Shown piece by piece: positions 56,626 through 64,000 of a DNA stretch of 64,000 nt. The position numbers and the translations under genes are program-made. The notes under the pieces were generated by a model, which did no database searches, had not been told where the DNA came from, and saw only the letters and a list, made by a program, of their open reading frames with translations. Each line of letters starts with the position of its first letter. The first letter of the stretch is position 1. Source of the DNA: JBEVJK01 sp040510195 (GTDB lineage: Bacteria > Pseudomonadota > Alphaproteobacteria > Rhizobiales > Rhizobiaceae); assembly GCA_040510195.1 (NCBI GenBank), contig JBEVJK010000123.1, positions 62,001-126,000 of the forward strand, written 5' to 3'.

Positions 56626-57714
56626 ATGGCACTCGAAACGATGCCCGAACCGGCAACGGCCGGCCGCAGGGCCGCCGGGCAGACGTTGGTCGGCCTGGCG
56701 ACGCTGCTCCTGTTTGGCGCCTTCGCCCTCCAGCTCCTCTACAAGTCCGGTGCCGCGCCCTGGGGCTTCGAGAGCTGGCGGGTGGTCCTCTACGCCTATC
56801 TGGTCTGGGGCGTCGCACTCGGCGTCGCGCAGGTGCTGATGCGCGGCGAAGCAGGACGACGGGCGCTCTTCGTGCTGCCGGCAGTGCTGTTCACCGTGGC
56901 CATGGTGATCTTTCCGACGCTGTTCGGCCTCTACATCGCCTTCACCGACTGGAACCTCTCCAGCGTCAGCGGACGGCAATTCAACGGCCTCGACAATTTC
57001 CGGCAGATGCTGGTCGACCCGTACTATCGCAACGCGCTTTTGAACATGGTCTACTACGTGCTTGCGGTGATGGTCGAATATGTCGTCGCCTTCGGCCTCG
57101 CGCTTCTTCTCAACGCCGAGATCCGGGCGCGGAAATTTTTCCGCGTGGTCTTCCTGCTGCCGCTCATGCTGTCGCCGGTGGCAGTCTCCTGGATGATCGG
57201 CAAGAGCCTGATGGAATACCGCTTCGGTCCGGCCGCACGGCTGGCGCGCTGGCTCGGCTGGGACACGCCCGCCTTCTTCGCCTCCCCCGAGATCGCGCGG
57301 ATCTCGATCATGTTTCTCGACGCCTGGACGTTCATCCCCTTCATGATGATCATGCTGCTGGCCGGGCTGCAGGCGCTGCCCAAGGACATCATGGAAGCGG
57401 CCCATGTCGACGGCGCGACCCCGTGGCAAGCCTTCTGGGGCGTCACCTTTCCGCTGATGCTGCCGGTGTCGATCACCGCGATCGTGCTTCGGATCATCTT
57501 CAAGCTCAAGCTCGCCGATATCGTCATCAACGTCACCTCGGGCGGACCGGGCGGGGCGACCGACACCGTCACCAGCTTCATCTTCCGCGAATATCGGGAT
57601 CGCTCCAATGTCGGCTACGGAACCATGCTGGCGATGGTGTATCTGGTCCTGATCATCGTCTTCGTGACGTTGCTTCTCAAGCTCGCCAACCGGTGGACCC
57701 GCGATGTCAACTGA
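56626..57714 (+). CDS. Carbohydrate ABC transporter permease (MalF type)
   Basis: A 362-residue membrane protein with about eight hydrophobic segments, including two extra ones at the N-terminus, and the ATPase-contact EAA motif in MEAAHVDGATPWQAFWGVTFP. Others: LYIAFTDWNLSSV, GLDNFRQMLVDP and DTVTSFIFREYRD. It follows the stem-loop and ends inside the next gene. Confidence 0.92.
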   Translation: MALETMPEPATAGRRAAGQTLVGLATLLLFGAFALQLLYKSGAAPWGFESWRVVLYAYLVWGVALGVAQVLMRGEAGRRALFVLPAVLFTVAMVIFPTLFGLYIAFTDWNLSSVSGRQFNGLDNFRQMLVDPYYRNALLNMVYYVLAVMVEYVVAFGLALLLNAEIRARKFFRVVFLLPLMLSPVAVSWMIGKSLMEYRFGPAARLARWLGWDTPAFFASPEIARISIMFLDAWTFIPFMMIMLLAGLQALPKDIMEAAHVDGATPWQAFWGVTFPLMLPVSITAIVLRIIFKLKLADIVINVTSGGPGGATDTVTSFIFREYRDRSNVGYGTMLAMVYLVLIIVFVTLLLKLANRWTRDVN

Positions 57715-58660
57715 CCGCCTCGAGCCCGCCGCCGTCGGCCCCCTGCCACAACAAGCGCGTCCGGCCGAACTTGTCGCCGCCGGAGGCCGCGGCCGCTTCG
57801 TGGCCGGTCGCGTTGCGATCTACGGGCTGCTCATCCTGTGGGCCTTCATATGCCTGTTTCCGATGTACTGGACGGTGACGACCTCGTTCAAGGTAGCGAT
57901 CAACGTCACCCAGGGTCATCTCGTCCCGTTCGTCGACTTCCAGCCCAACTGGCGCGGCTGGCGTTCGCTCGGCCTGTCTCCCGATACGATCGGCCAAGTG
58001 TCAACCGTACGGGACGAATTCGTGAAGCGCTTCACCAACAGCGCCATCACCTCGCTCGCCGCGTCGTCCTTGGCGATCGTCATCGGCAGCCTGGCCGCCT
58101 ATGGACTCACCCGCTTTCCTTACCGTTTCGGATGGATGAGGAACGCGGATATTTCGTTCTTCTTCCTTTCGCAGCTCATCCTGCCGCCGGTCGTTCTCGC
58201 GCTGCCCTTTCTGGTGCTCTACAAGGAGCTCAACCTGCTCGACACGCGCATCGGCCTCATTCTGCTCTATGCGCTGATGGTGCTTCCCATCGTCATCTGG
58301 ATCATGCGCGACCAGTTCAATTCGATCCCGATCGAGCTCGAGGAAGCAGCGCTTGTCGACGGATTGTCTTCCTGGGGCGCCTTCTTTCAGATCGTGCTGC
58401 CGATCGCGCTGCCGGGCATGGTGGCCGCCTTCGTGCTGTCGATCGTGCTTTGCTGGAACGAATATTTCTTCGCCGCGCTCCTCACCAGCACGGACGCCAA
58501 GACGCTGCCCGTGATGGTGGCGAGCCAGACCGGTTCGCAGGGCATCAACTGGTGGTCGATGGCGGCACTGTCTACGGCGGCGATCCTGCCGCTCGTCCTC
58601 ATCGGCATCTTGCTCGAGCGCTACATCATCCAGGGCATGACCGCAGGCGCCATCAAATGA
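57704..58660 (+). CDS. Carbohydrate ABC transporter permease (MalG type)
   Basis: A 318-residue membrane protein with six main segments and the EAA loop ELEEAALVDGLSSWGAFFQIV. It also has FICLFPMYWTVTTSFK and LCWNEYFFAALLTS. It overlaps the previous gene by 11 bases and, tail to tail, the FGGY kinase gene by 8 bases. With MalF-type permease, binding protein and the divergent ATPase it forms a complete CUT1 importer. Confidence 0.92.
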   Translation: MSTDRLEPAAVGPLPQQARPAELVAAGGRGRFVAGRVAIYGLLILWAFICLFPMYWTVTTSFKVAINVTQGHLVPFVDFQPNWRGWRSLGLSPDTIGQVSTVRDEFVKRFTNSAITSLAASSLAIVIGSLAAYGLTRFPYRFGWMRNADISFFFLSQLILPPVVLALPFLVLYKELNLLDTRIGLILLYALMVLPIVIWIMRDQFNSIPIELEEAALVDGLSSWGAFFQIVLPIALPGMVAAFVLSIVLCWNEYFFAALLTSTDAKTLPVMVASQTGSQGINWWSMAALSTAAILPLVLIGILLERYIIQGMTAGAIK

Positions 58661-60158
58661 GCGGCGCGTCCAGTGCCGCCATCTCGGCGCGCGTCTTTTG
58701 CGTCAGCGACTGGAAGACCGAATAGTTCCGGTCGTAGACGGCCTTGGTCCGGCGGTCTGGAACGATGCGCCGGACCACCGGGTTCCACCCGCCGATGTCC
58801 CGTTTCGACACATCTCCGACGGCAAGCGCGGCCAGGAAGGCATCGCCGTAGGCGGCGCCGATGGTCACCCGGCACACCTCCTGACGGTACCCCGAGGCAT
58901 CCGACGTCGCCTGTGCCCAGACCGCGTTGCGGGTGCCGCCGCCGACCGCGCGCAGCCGGCGGGGCAGGGCGCCGGCCTCGCCATAGGCCTCGAAGGCAGC
59001 GCGCGTGCCGAGCGCGATGCCCTCGAGAAGCGCGCGATAAATGTCGCCGCGGCCATGTGTCAGGTTGAGGCCGAAGAGCACGCCCTTGGCATGCGGGTCG
59101 TGGATGGGCGTCCGCTCGCCCGAGAAATAAGGCAGCATGACCAGGCCGCGCGCGCCGGCCGGCACGCGCGCTGCTTCCCTGGCCAGCTCGGCGAAGGCCT
59201 GGTCCGCTTCGAGCTCGCGCGCGGCGACCTCGCGAAACCAGTGGGTGAGCGTGCCGCTGGTCGCCAGGCCGGCCATGGACGCGTGCTGGCCGGGAAACAG
59301 CCACGGCGCATACCACAGCCTGGGATCGGCGAGGCGGGCGGCGGTGAGCAGGATCATGAAGACGGTCGACCCGTACATCAGCATCATGTCGCCGCCTTTC
59401 GTCACCCCCACGCTGACGGCCTCCGCCGCAGCGTCGATGGTGCCGGCGGTGACTGGGGTCCCTGCGGCGAGCCCGGTGGCGTGCGCCGCCTTCCTGGTGA
59501 CACGGCCGGCGATCTCGCTCGACCACGACAGCCGCGGCAGCTTCTCCATCGGCAGGATGCCGGGGGCCAGCTCGTCGCTCCAGGCCTGGCGGTCGATCAT
59601 GTAGAAGGGCGCGAAATTGGCCGCCGAGTAGTGGTCGATCACCACTTCGCCGGTCAATTTTTCGACGAGGTAGGTCGTCGAGGTCACGATGCTGCGGGCC
59701 TTGACGAAGACCTCCGGGGAATGCCGCTTCAGCCACAGGATCTTGGGGCCGACCGACTGGCTGGTGAGCGCGTTGCCCGTCCGCGAGAACACGGTGTCGC
59801 GGCCGATCTCCCGCTCCAGGAGCTCGATCTCCACGGCGGCGCGCGTGTCGACCCCGTAGAGCACGGCGTTGGCCAGCGCCTCGCCATTGCCGTCGACCGG
59901 CAGCATGCAGGGCCCGATGGCGCTCGCGGCCACTGCGCGGATCGACCTGGGGTCGGCTCGGCTCTCGGCCAGCAGCGCCTTGGAGATCTGGCAGAACGCT
60001 CCCCACCAGTCCTGGCGCGGCCGGTGCTCGGCCCAGCCGGGTTGCGGCACCAGCATCTTGTGCCGGCGCGAGGCCGTAGCCTTGACCTTGCCCTTGTGGT
60101 CGACGAGCACCCCCTTCGACTCGAAGGTGCCGATATCGATGCCGAGATAGAGCCCCAT
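58653..60158 (-). CDS. FGGY-family carbohydrate kinase
   Basis: A 501-residue sugar kinase of the xylulokinase/glycerol kinase superfamily. Seen: the phosphate 1 motif YLGIDIGTFESKGVLVD, WAEHRPRQDWW, AVAASAIGPCMLPVD, the GDM-GST motif GGDMMLMYGSTVF, and near the end RAVGGGTRNAVWAQATSD with the adenosine motif and GAAYGDAFLAALAVG. The substrate is unknown but is probably the sugar taken up by the transporter. It is the last gene of the leftward BtpA-M42-kinase operon, in TGATG-type overlap with the M42 gene. Confidence 0.92.
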   Translation of the reverse strand: MGLYLGIDIGTFESKGVLVDHKGKVKATASRRHKMLVPQPGWAEHRPRQDWWGAFCQISKALLAESRADPRSIRAVAASAIGPCMLPVDGNGEALANAVLYGVDTRAAVEIELLEREIGRDTVFSRTGNALTSQSVGPKILWLKRHSPEVFVKARSIVTSTTYLVEKLTGEVVIDHYSAANFAPFYMIDRQAWSDELAPGILPMEKLPRLSWSSEIAGRVTRKAAHATGLAAGTPVTAGTIDAAAEAVSVGVTKGGDMMLMYGSTVFMILLTAARLADPRLWYAPWLFPGQHASMAGLATSGTLTHWFREVAARELEADQAFAELAREAARVPAGARGLVMLPYFSGERTPIHDPHAKGVLFGLNLTHGRGDIYRALLEGIALGTRAAFEAYGEAGALPRRLRAVGGGTRNAVWAQATSDASGYRQEVCRVTIGAAYGDAFLAALAVGDVSKRDIGGWNPVVRRIVPDRRTKAVYDRNYSVFQSLTQKTRAEMAALDAPLI

Positions 60159-61258
60159 CAGTCGAATGCGTCGCGGTCGAGGCTGAAGCCCGGGCCGATC
60201 GCGGCGAGCGCCTCGACGAGGAGCATCGTCAGGCCGGCGAGGTCGGCGGGATCGCAGACTTCGAGCGAGGAGTGCGAGTAGCGCATCGGGAAGCCGAGAT
60301 CGATGGCGGCGATGCCGGCGCCGACCAGCTGCACATAGGCCGAGTCGGTGAGCGCGCCGGTGTGGGCACTGCGCTGCAGCGGCAGGCCGAGAGCTTCGGC
60401 GCTTCGCTCGGCCAGCGCCACCAGCGACGGGGGGGGGATGGTGCCGTTGAGCGTGCCGCGCCCGTGGAAGGAATAGAGGCTCATGGCCGGGCCGCCGCCC
60501 AGCCGGACGTCGCCGCGCGCTCCCATGTCGGGCGTATCGGTGGCGAGGATTAGGTCGAGCTGGATGGCGATGTCGGGCATGAGCGCCTGTGCCGCCGTGA
60601 CGGCGCCGCGCAGGTTGAACTCCTCCTGGACCGAGAACACGAAGTGCACGGTCGGGCGGCGGGCAAGCGGCAGCAGCGCGCGCGCCACCTCCACCATCAC
60701 GGCGCAGCCGGCGCGATCGTCGACGGCGGTTCCGGCGATACGGCCGCCGTCGAGCGCGAAAGCCTGCGGCCGGTAGACGACGGGCGCCCCGATGCGCACC
60801 CCGGCCGCCACCGCGGCCTCGGCCGAGGCAAAGCCCGCATCCACGGAGAGCTCGCCATAGGGCACGACGCGGTACTTCTCGTCGGGCGTCGTGGCGTGGT
60901 GGCTCTTGTTGCCGATGACTCCCGGCACGTCACGCCCGCCGCCGGTGCCGATCACCACGGCCTGAGAGGCAAGCGCCCGCTCCGGCACGCCGCCGAGGCG
61001 CTCCAGCCGGATCAGGCCGTCGGGCTCGATCTTGCGCACGACGAAGCCCAGCTGATCCATGTGAGCGAAGAGCATGACACTGGGCGCGCCGGCGGTGCCT
61101 TCGGCGGTGGCGATCAGGTTGCCCAGCCGGTCCGTCGAGGTGGCGAGGCCGAGCCCGTTCATTTCGGTGGCCAGCCGCCGCCGCACGCGCCCTTCATGGC
61201 CGCTCAGGCCGGGTATCAGCATCAGCTCGCTGAGCAGGCCCGCGAGACTCTCCTTCAC
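60158..61258 (-). CDS. M42-family metallopeptidase-like protein (SgcX/FrvX-like)
   Basis: A 366-residue protein with the M42 di-metal centre: His66 and Asp68 in LFAHMDQLG, Asp180 in GTAVDDRAG, Glu212-Glu213 in SVQEEFNL, Asp241 in LATDTPDMG and His329 in RYSHSSLE, all present. M42 members are aminopeptidases; others (FrvX, SgcX) stand in carbohydrate operons and are annotated as endoglucanase-like. Start GTG 61258 in GTGA overlap with the BtpA gene is chosen; a longer frame upstream is antisense-like. Its function in carbohydrate use is not known. Confidence 0.9.
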   Translation of the reverse strand: MKESLAGLLSELMLIPGLSGHEGRVRRRLATEMNGLGLATSTDRLGNLIATAEGTAGAPSVMLFAHMDQLGFVVRKIEPDGLIRLERLGGVPERALASQAVVIGTGGGRDVPGVIGNKSHHATTPDEKYRVVPYGELSVDAGFASAEAAVAAGVRIGAPVVYRPQAFALDGGRIAGTAVDDRAGCAVMVEVARALLPLARRPTVHFVFSVQEEFNLRGAVTAAQALMPDIAIQLDLILATDTPDMGARGDVRLGGGPAMSLYSFHGRGTLNGTIPPPSLVALAERSAEALGLPLQRSAHTGALTDSAYVQLVGAGIAAIDLGFPMRYSHSSLEVCDPADLAGLTMLLVEALAAIGPGFSLDRDAFD

Positions 61259-62082
61259 CGGCCGGGCTCCCGCTCGCCCCGCGCCGCGCGCGCCAGCCGC
61301 ATGAACTCGGCGGCGCGGCCCGGATCCACGGCGTTCCAGGTGTTGCCGTCGACCTTCAGCGACGATCCGACGATGCAGCCATCGGCGACCCCGAGCACGT
61401 CGGCGACGGTGCCGTGCCTGACGCCCGTATTGGCCATGACGGGCGTGTCCGGCAGGGCCTTCTTGACCGCCGCCAGATCGGAGAGCGCGGCCGCCTCGCC
61501 GGTGATCTGGCCGGACACCAGCACTGCGTCGGGGAGGCTGGAGAACACCGCGCTGCGCGCCCTGTCGGGGAGGCTGCGCTGGTCGAGCGAATAGGCGAAC
61601 TCGGCCGACACGTTGTAGAGCATAAGAAGATCGGGGCGCTTGAGCCGCTCGCGATAGCGCATGGCCTTGCCGGCATCCGGCGTCCACGGACCCATGTCGG
61701 ACGCATAGGTGCCGGTAAAGATCTCGCGGACGAAGGAAGCTCCCGTTGCTGCCGCCAGCGCCACGGTCGACATCGCGTCCCACAGCACGTTGACGCCGAA
61801 CGGCACCCTTATCCGGTCGCGCACCCGGCCGATGACGTAGGCCATGGCCGCGGTGGAGGCGGTGTCGACGGCGAACTCGTAAGGGCGGTCGTTCTCGTTG
61901 CCGAACATGATCGCGTCGAATCCGGCTTCCTGCAAAGCATCGAGGTCGTGCACCACCGCTTCGAAGAGCGCATCCAGGCCACCCTGGGCATCGTAGAGCG
62001 GGGCGCCGGGGAGGGCGCCCAGATGCACCATGCCGATAACCGGCTTGGCCGTTCCGAAGACCTCTTTGAAACGCTCGCTCAT
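61255..62082 (-). CDS. BtpA/SgcQ-family protein
   Basis: A 275-residue TIM-barrel protein of the BtpA family: KPVIGMVHLGALPGAPLY, GFDAIMFGNENDRPY, VPFGVNVLWDAMSTVALAAAT in two parts and ADGCIVGSSLKVDGNTWN. BtpA was linked to photosystem I in cyanobacteria; bacterial relatives such as SgcQ occur in sugar operons and have no settled function. ATG 62082 has GAGGAG just ahead. It is the first gene of the leftward operon and overlaps M42 by 4 bases. Confidence 0.88.
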   Translation of the reverse strand: MSERFKEVFGTAKPVIGMVHLGALPGAPLYDAQGGLDALFEAVVHDLDALQEAGFDAIMFGNENDRPYEFAVDTASTAAMAYVIGRVRDRIRVPFGVNVLWDAMSTVALAAATGASFVREIFTGTYASDMGPWTPDAGKAMRYRERLKRPDLLMLYNVSAEFAYSLDQRSLPDRARSAVFSSLPDAVLVSGQITGEAAALSDLAAVKKALPDTPVMANTGVRHGTVADVLGVADGCIVGSSLKVDGNTWNAVDPGRAAEFMRLARAARGEREPGR

Positions 62083-62178
62083 GCTCCTCACCCTTCGGCG
62101 TCAGATGCTAGAGCAGGACGGCTGCCGACGCCATACGACGGAGGCAGGGTTCGCGACGCGACCGCGGCAGCGCGAGCG

Positions 62179-62391
62179 TCAACGCCGTCGCGCCGGCCTC
62201 AGCGTTCCGACCCAGCCGGCGACGGCGATGATGCAGCACGCCGCGATCGCCGCGGTGATCACTCCGGCCGGGGTGATCCGCGCACTTCCCTGAAGGCTGA
62301 CGAGGTTGCCGACCCGCAGGTTGTAGGTGGCTTTCATCTCCTCGGGATGGCTGGGAATTTCGCCCACCGGCTGCGGCAGTTCGGGGTCCAT
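62179..62391 (-). CDS. Small membrane protein (70 residues)
   Basis: A short protein with an acidic N-terminus (MDPELPQPVGEIPSHPEEMK) and one C-terminal hydrophobic segment (about residues 44-62, GVITAAIAACCIIAVAGWVG) ending in RPARRR, so a tail-anchored topology is likely. ATG 62391 has GGAGG ahead. No family is recognised. It lies between the BtpA operon and the tRNA gene on the same strand. Confidence 0.65.
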   Translation of the reverse strand: MDPELPQPVGEIPSHPEEMKATYNLRVGNLVSLQGSARITPAGVITAAIAACCIIAVAGWVGTLRPARRR

Positions 62392-62472
62392 GATCGCCTC
62401 CTCGTGTCGGCTCCGGTGACGTGCTCGTGACGAGCCCGAAAACGCCGAATCATCGCACAAGGCAAAGGATAC

Positions 62473-62562
62473 TGGCGGACGGGGAGGGATTTGAACCCCC
62501 GGAGGACTTGCGCCCTCGGCGGTTTTCAAGACCGCTGCATTAAACCACTCTGCCACCCGTCC
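62473..62562 (-). tRNA. tRNA-Ser (anticodon UGA)
   Basis: On the minus strand a 90-base tRNA: acceptor GGACGGG paired with CCCGTCC, discriminator G and encoded CCA, anticodon stem GCGGT/ACCGC with loop CTTGAAA giving anticodon TGA, a long variable arm GAGG..CCTC as for class II tRNAs, and a T arm with TTCAAAT. All stems form. It reads UCN serine codons. Confidence 0.95.
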
Positions 62563-62713
62563 GGGGCTTTCTGGTTTCGCAAAAAGGCCGGACAACTTCT
62601 CCCCGGCTGCCAATTCGCTACCGAACGCCGCTACGCACTCGGCTTTACCGCCGTCCGGATCGGCACGTCAACCTGCTCGTCGGCAAGAGCGGATCGTTCG
62701 GTCGGGCGGGCAA

Positions 62714-62905
62714 TCATCTCATGTTGCGCAGGGAGTGGCGGTAGTTGCGAAGGAGAGCTTCGGCCTCGTTCCGCGTCAGAAGACGTTCGCCGATGCCAAG
62801 CATCGCATAGTCGTCTCTTGCGCCGTCGTTCAGCCGGACTTTCCAGAGGTAGCTGCGGGCGACGAACATGAGGCCAAGCAGTTTGGAAAAGCTGCAATCA
62901 GGCAT
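62714..62905 (-). CDS. Hypothetical protein (63 residues)
   Basis: A small basic protein with MPDCSFSKLLGLMFVARSYLW at the start and GIGERLLTRNEAEALLRNY. ATG 62905 has AAAGGAT upstream on the minus strand. Not a family I recognise. The codon use is normal and the 5' and 3' flanks are free of other genes. Confidence 0.55.
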   Translation of the reverse strand: MPDCSFSKLLGLMFVARSYLWKVRLNDGARDDYAMLGIGERLLTRNEAEALLRNYRHSLRNMR

Positions 62906-63027
62906 TGCTCGATCCTTTCAAGGACGGGGTCCAACCCATCATCGAATCCTATGCCTGGCCGTCGACAGATTCTGTAACAAGCTTCACATCCGGCGGATTT
63001 TCCGCGAGACGGCGAGCCGGCCGAGCA

Positions 63028-63210
63028 TCAAGGCGGTCGACGCGTCAACTCGGCACGAAGCCGTTCGAGCAACTCGATCCGGCCGCGGCATTCCAGCACC
63101 GCGGGGTCCTCATCCGGATTCTCCGCACCCAGCTCCAGGTGGAGCAACTCTTCGCGATATTCGGCGATCAAGCGCCCATAGGCGTCGAGCGCCTCATCCT
63201 TCCAGCCCAT
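63028..63210 (-). CDS. Hypothetical helical protein (60 residues)
   Basis: A short charged protein starting MGWKDEALDAYGRLIAEY and ending with RGRIELLERLRAELTRR; the heptad-like spacing of Leu and charged residues suggests two helices or a short coiled coil. ATG 63210 is preceded by GTGAGACG; the longer start at 63237 lacks any ribosome-binding site. Function unknown. Confidence 0.58.
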   Translation of the reverse strand: MGWKDEALDAYGRLIAEYREELLHLELGAENPDEDPAVLECRGRIELLERLRAELTRRPP

Positions 63211-63377
63211 CGTCTCACCCGCGTTCCGACCCGCCATAGCGTCAATTGCCGAGCTGGTGAAGTGGTTCCGGAAGCGCGATCCCCGCTATCGGGCACCAAG
63301 GGCGATCCCGTGCTCGCTTGATGGCCGGCGCATGCGTCACTATGGTCCGGTGGTAGGCCAGGCTGGAGAAACCGACA

Positions 63378-63617
63378 ATGCGTGCCCGCGACTTCGCCGT
63401 CCTGCTGCTGTCGCTGCCCCTTCTGGCTTGCCAGACGCCGGAAGAGATCGCCGCCGCAGACGACTCCCAATGCCGCAGCTACGGTGCGAAGCCGGGGAGC
63501 GACGCCTATGTCAATTGCCGCGTCGCCCAGCAGAAGATTCGCAGCGACGAATCCATCGCCAGCGCCAACAGCACGACCAATTGCACCGCCGTCGGCAACT
63601 CGATCACCTGCTTCTGA
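63378..63617 (+). CDS. Small lipoprotein (79 residues)
   Basis: An exported lipoprotein: signal MRARDFAVLLLSLPLLAC with lipobox PLLAC (lipidated Cys18), then TPEEIAAADDSQCRSYG and YVNCRVAQQKIRSDE, with four further Cys (CRSYG, NCR, TNC and TCF) that could form two disulfides. Proteins of this pattern are common in rhizobia; no role is known. It is followed 57 bases on by the last gene. Confidence 0.72.
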   Translation: MRARDFAVLLLSLPLLACQTPEEIAAADDSQCRSYGAKPGSDAYVNCRVAQQKIRSDESIASANSTTNCTAVGNSITCF

Positions 63618-63674
63618 GGCAAGAGGTGCGGCCGACTGCGGAACGTGACCGCTTGTTGGCACGTTGAAGCCGGT

Positions 63675-63968
63675 ATGACGTTCCGCCCCTGCCAGGACGA
63701 TGACGAGCACCGCATCGAGGTGAAGATCGGTCGCGATGGCGCCGCCATCGTCGCGCGGGCCGATGTGCAGCCGCTCGGCGATGCCGACGAGCACTGGTTC
63801 GCCGATGGAGGCGACCCGGCCGAGATCCTCCGGATCGCCCAGAAGGAGGCGATGAGCCGCGGCATCCCGCTCTGCGTGCGCCTCGATCCGGCCGTCGCGT
63901 GGCGTGGCGAATGGGAATCGGCGCTGCAGGAAGCCCGCGGCGAGCCAGGCAAGGCTGCACCGCTCTGA
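63675..63968 (+). CDS. Hypothetical protein (97 residues)
   Basis: A small acidic soluble protein: MTFRPCQDDDEHRIEVKIGR, ARADVQPLGDADEHWFADGG and a C-terminal helix GEWESALQEARGE. No family is recognised. ATG 63675 is preferred; GTG 63645 is an in-frame alternative. Neither has a strong ribosome-binding site. Confidence 0.52.
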   Translation: MTFRPCQDDDEHRIEVKIGRDGAAIVARADVQPLGDADEHWFADGGDPAEILRIAQKEAMSRGIPLCVRLDPAVAWRGEWESALQEARGEPGKAAPL

Positions 63969-63984
63969 CGACGTAGGGACGGGG

Positions 63985-63998
63985 GTACCGTACGGTAC
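63985..63998. repeat. 14-bp perfect palindrome near the window end
   Basis: GTACCGTACGGTAC is self-complementary over 14 bp just after the last gene, only two bases from the edge. It could be part of a longer structure that the window cuts off. Confidence 0.4.
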
Positions 63999-64000
63999 GG

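Noticed and set aside
62473..62562. tRNA-Ser as an integration site of a genomic island
   Set aside because: No integrase, no repeated 3' tRNA fragment and no change in composition were seen near it.

Overview
The window is GC-rich and densely coded. It looks like a chromosomal segment of an alphaproteobacterium of the Hyphomicrobiales (Rhizobiales), most like the Mesorhizobium/Phyllobacteriaceae group. The main argument is gene order: pyrG, kdsA, eno, an ftsB-like gene, pdhA-pdhB-pdhC-lpdA, lipA, a coq10-type gene, cinA, fused ispDF, dusB, ntrB and ntrC. PdhB carries its own lipoyl domain and IspD/IspF are fused, both typical of this class. The species assignment is inference; no rRNA gene is present.

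Region 1 (1-20.4 kb) is the conserved core: CTP synthesis, Kdo synthesis, glycolysis (enolase), divisome (FtsB-like), the complete pyruvate dehydrogenase complex with an SGNH hydrolase between E2 and E3, lipoate synthase, a Coq10/RatA protein, PncC-like amidohydrolase, the non-mevalonate pathway enzyme IspDF, tRNA dihydrouridine synthase and the nitrogen two-component pair NtrB/NtrC. An NCS1 nucleobase transporter and a VOC protein sit between pyrG and kdsA. The ntrY-ntrX pair that usually follows ntrC in these bacteria is absent here.

Region 2 (20.4-24.2 kb) holds small or regulatory genes: a DUF3606 protein, a SANT/Myb-like protein, a Cys/His-rich miniprotein, a LuxR-type regulator, a Crp/Fnr regulator and several stem-loop terminators.

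Region 3 (24.2-43.1 kb) is an accessory sugar-acid island. A leftward operon (GntR regulator, SDR, UxuA-like protein, RraA/HMG-aldolase-like protein) faces a rightward uxuA across an intergenic region carrying two identical inverted 12-bp operator candidates. Downstream on the plus strand are a signal-less solute-binding-like protein, an IclR regulator, a ribose-type ABC transporter, and a tightly packed set of SDR, family III CoA transferase, enoyl-CoA hydratase, mutarotase-like protein, a fused alpha+beta family I CoA-transferase-like protein and an SMP-30 lactonase. Import of a carbohydrate joined to CoA-ester chemistry in one operon is the most novel-looking system in the window.

Region 4 (43.2-53.6 kb) has small genes, a PPK2-type polyphosphate kinase, and an arylsulfatase translationally coupled to a MoxR-DUF58-DUF4381-BatA-BatB/TPR-BatD operon.

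Region 5 (53.6-62.1 kb) is a second carbohydrate system: MsmX/UgpC-type ATPase, Tat-exported binding protein, two permeases, and a leftward BtpA/SgcQ-like, M42/SgcX-like and FGGY kinase operon. The end (62.1-64 kb) has a tRNA-Ser(UGA) and small genes including a lipoprotein.

No insertion sequence, integrase, CRISPR array or rRNA was seen.
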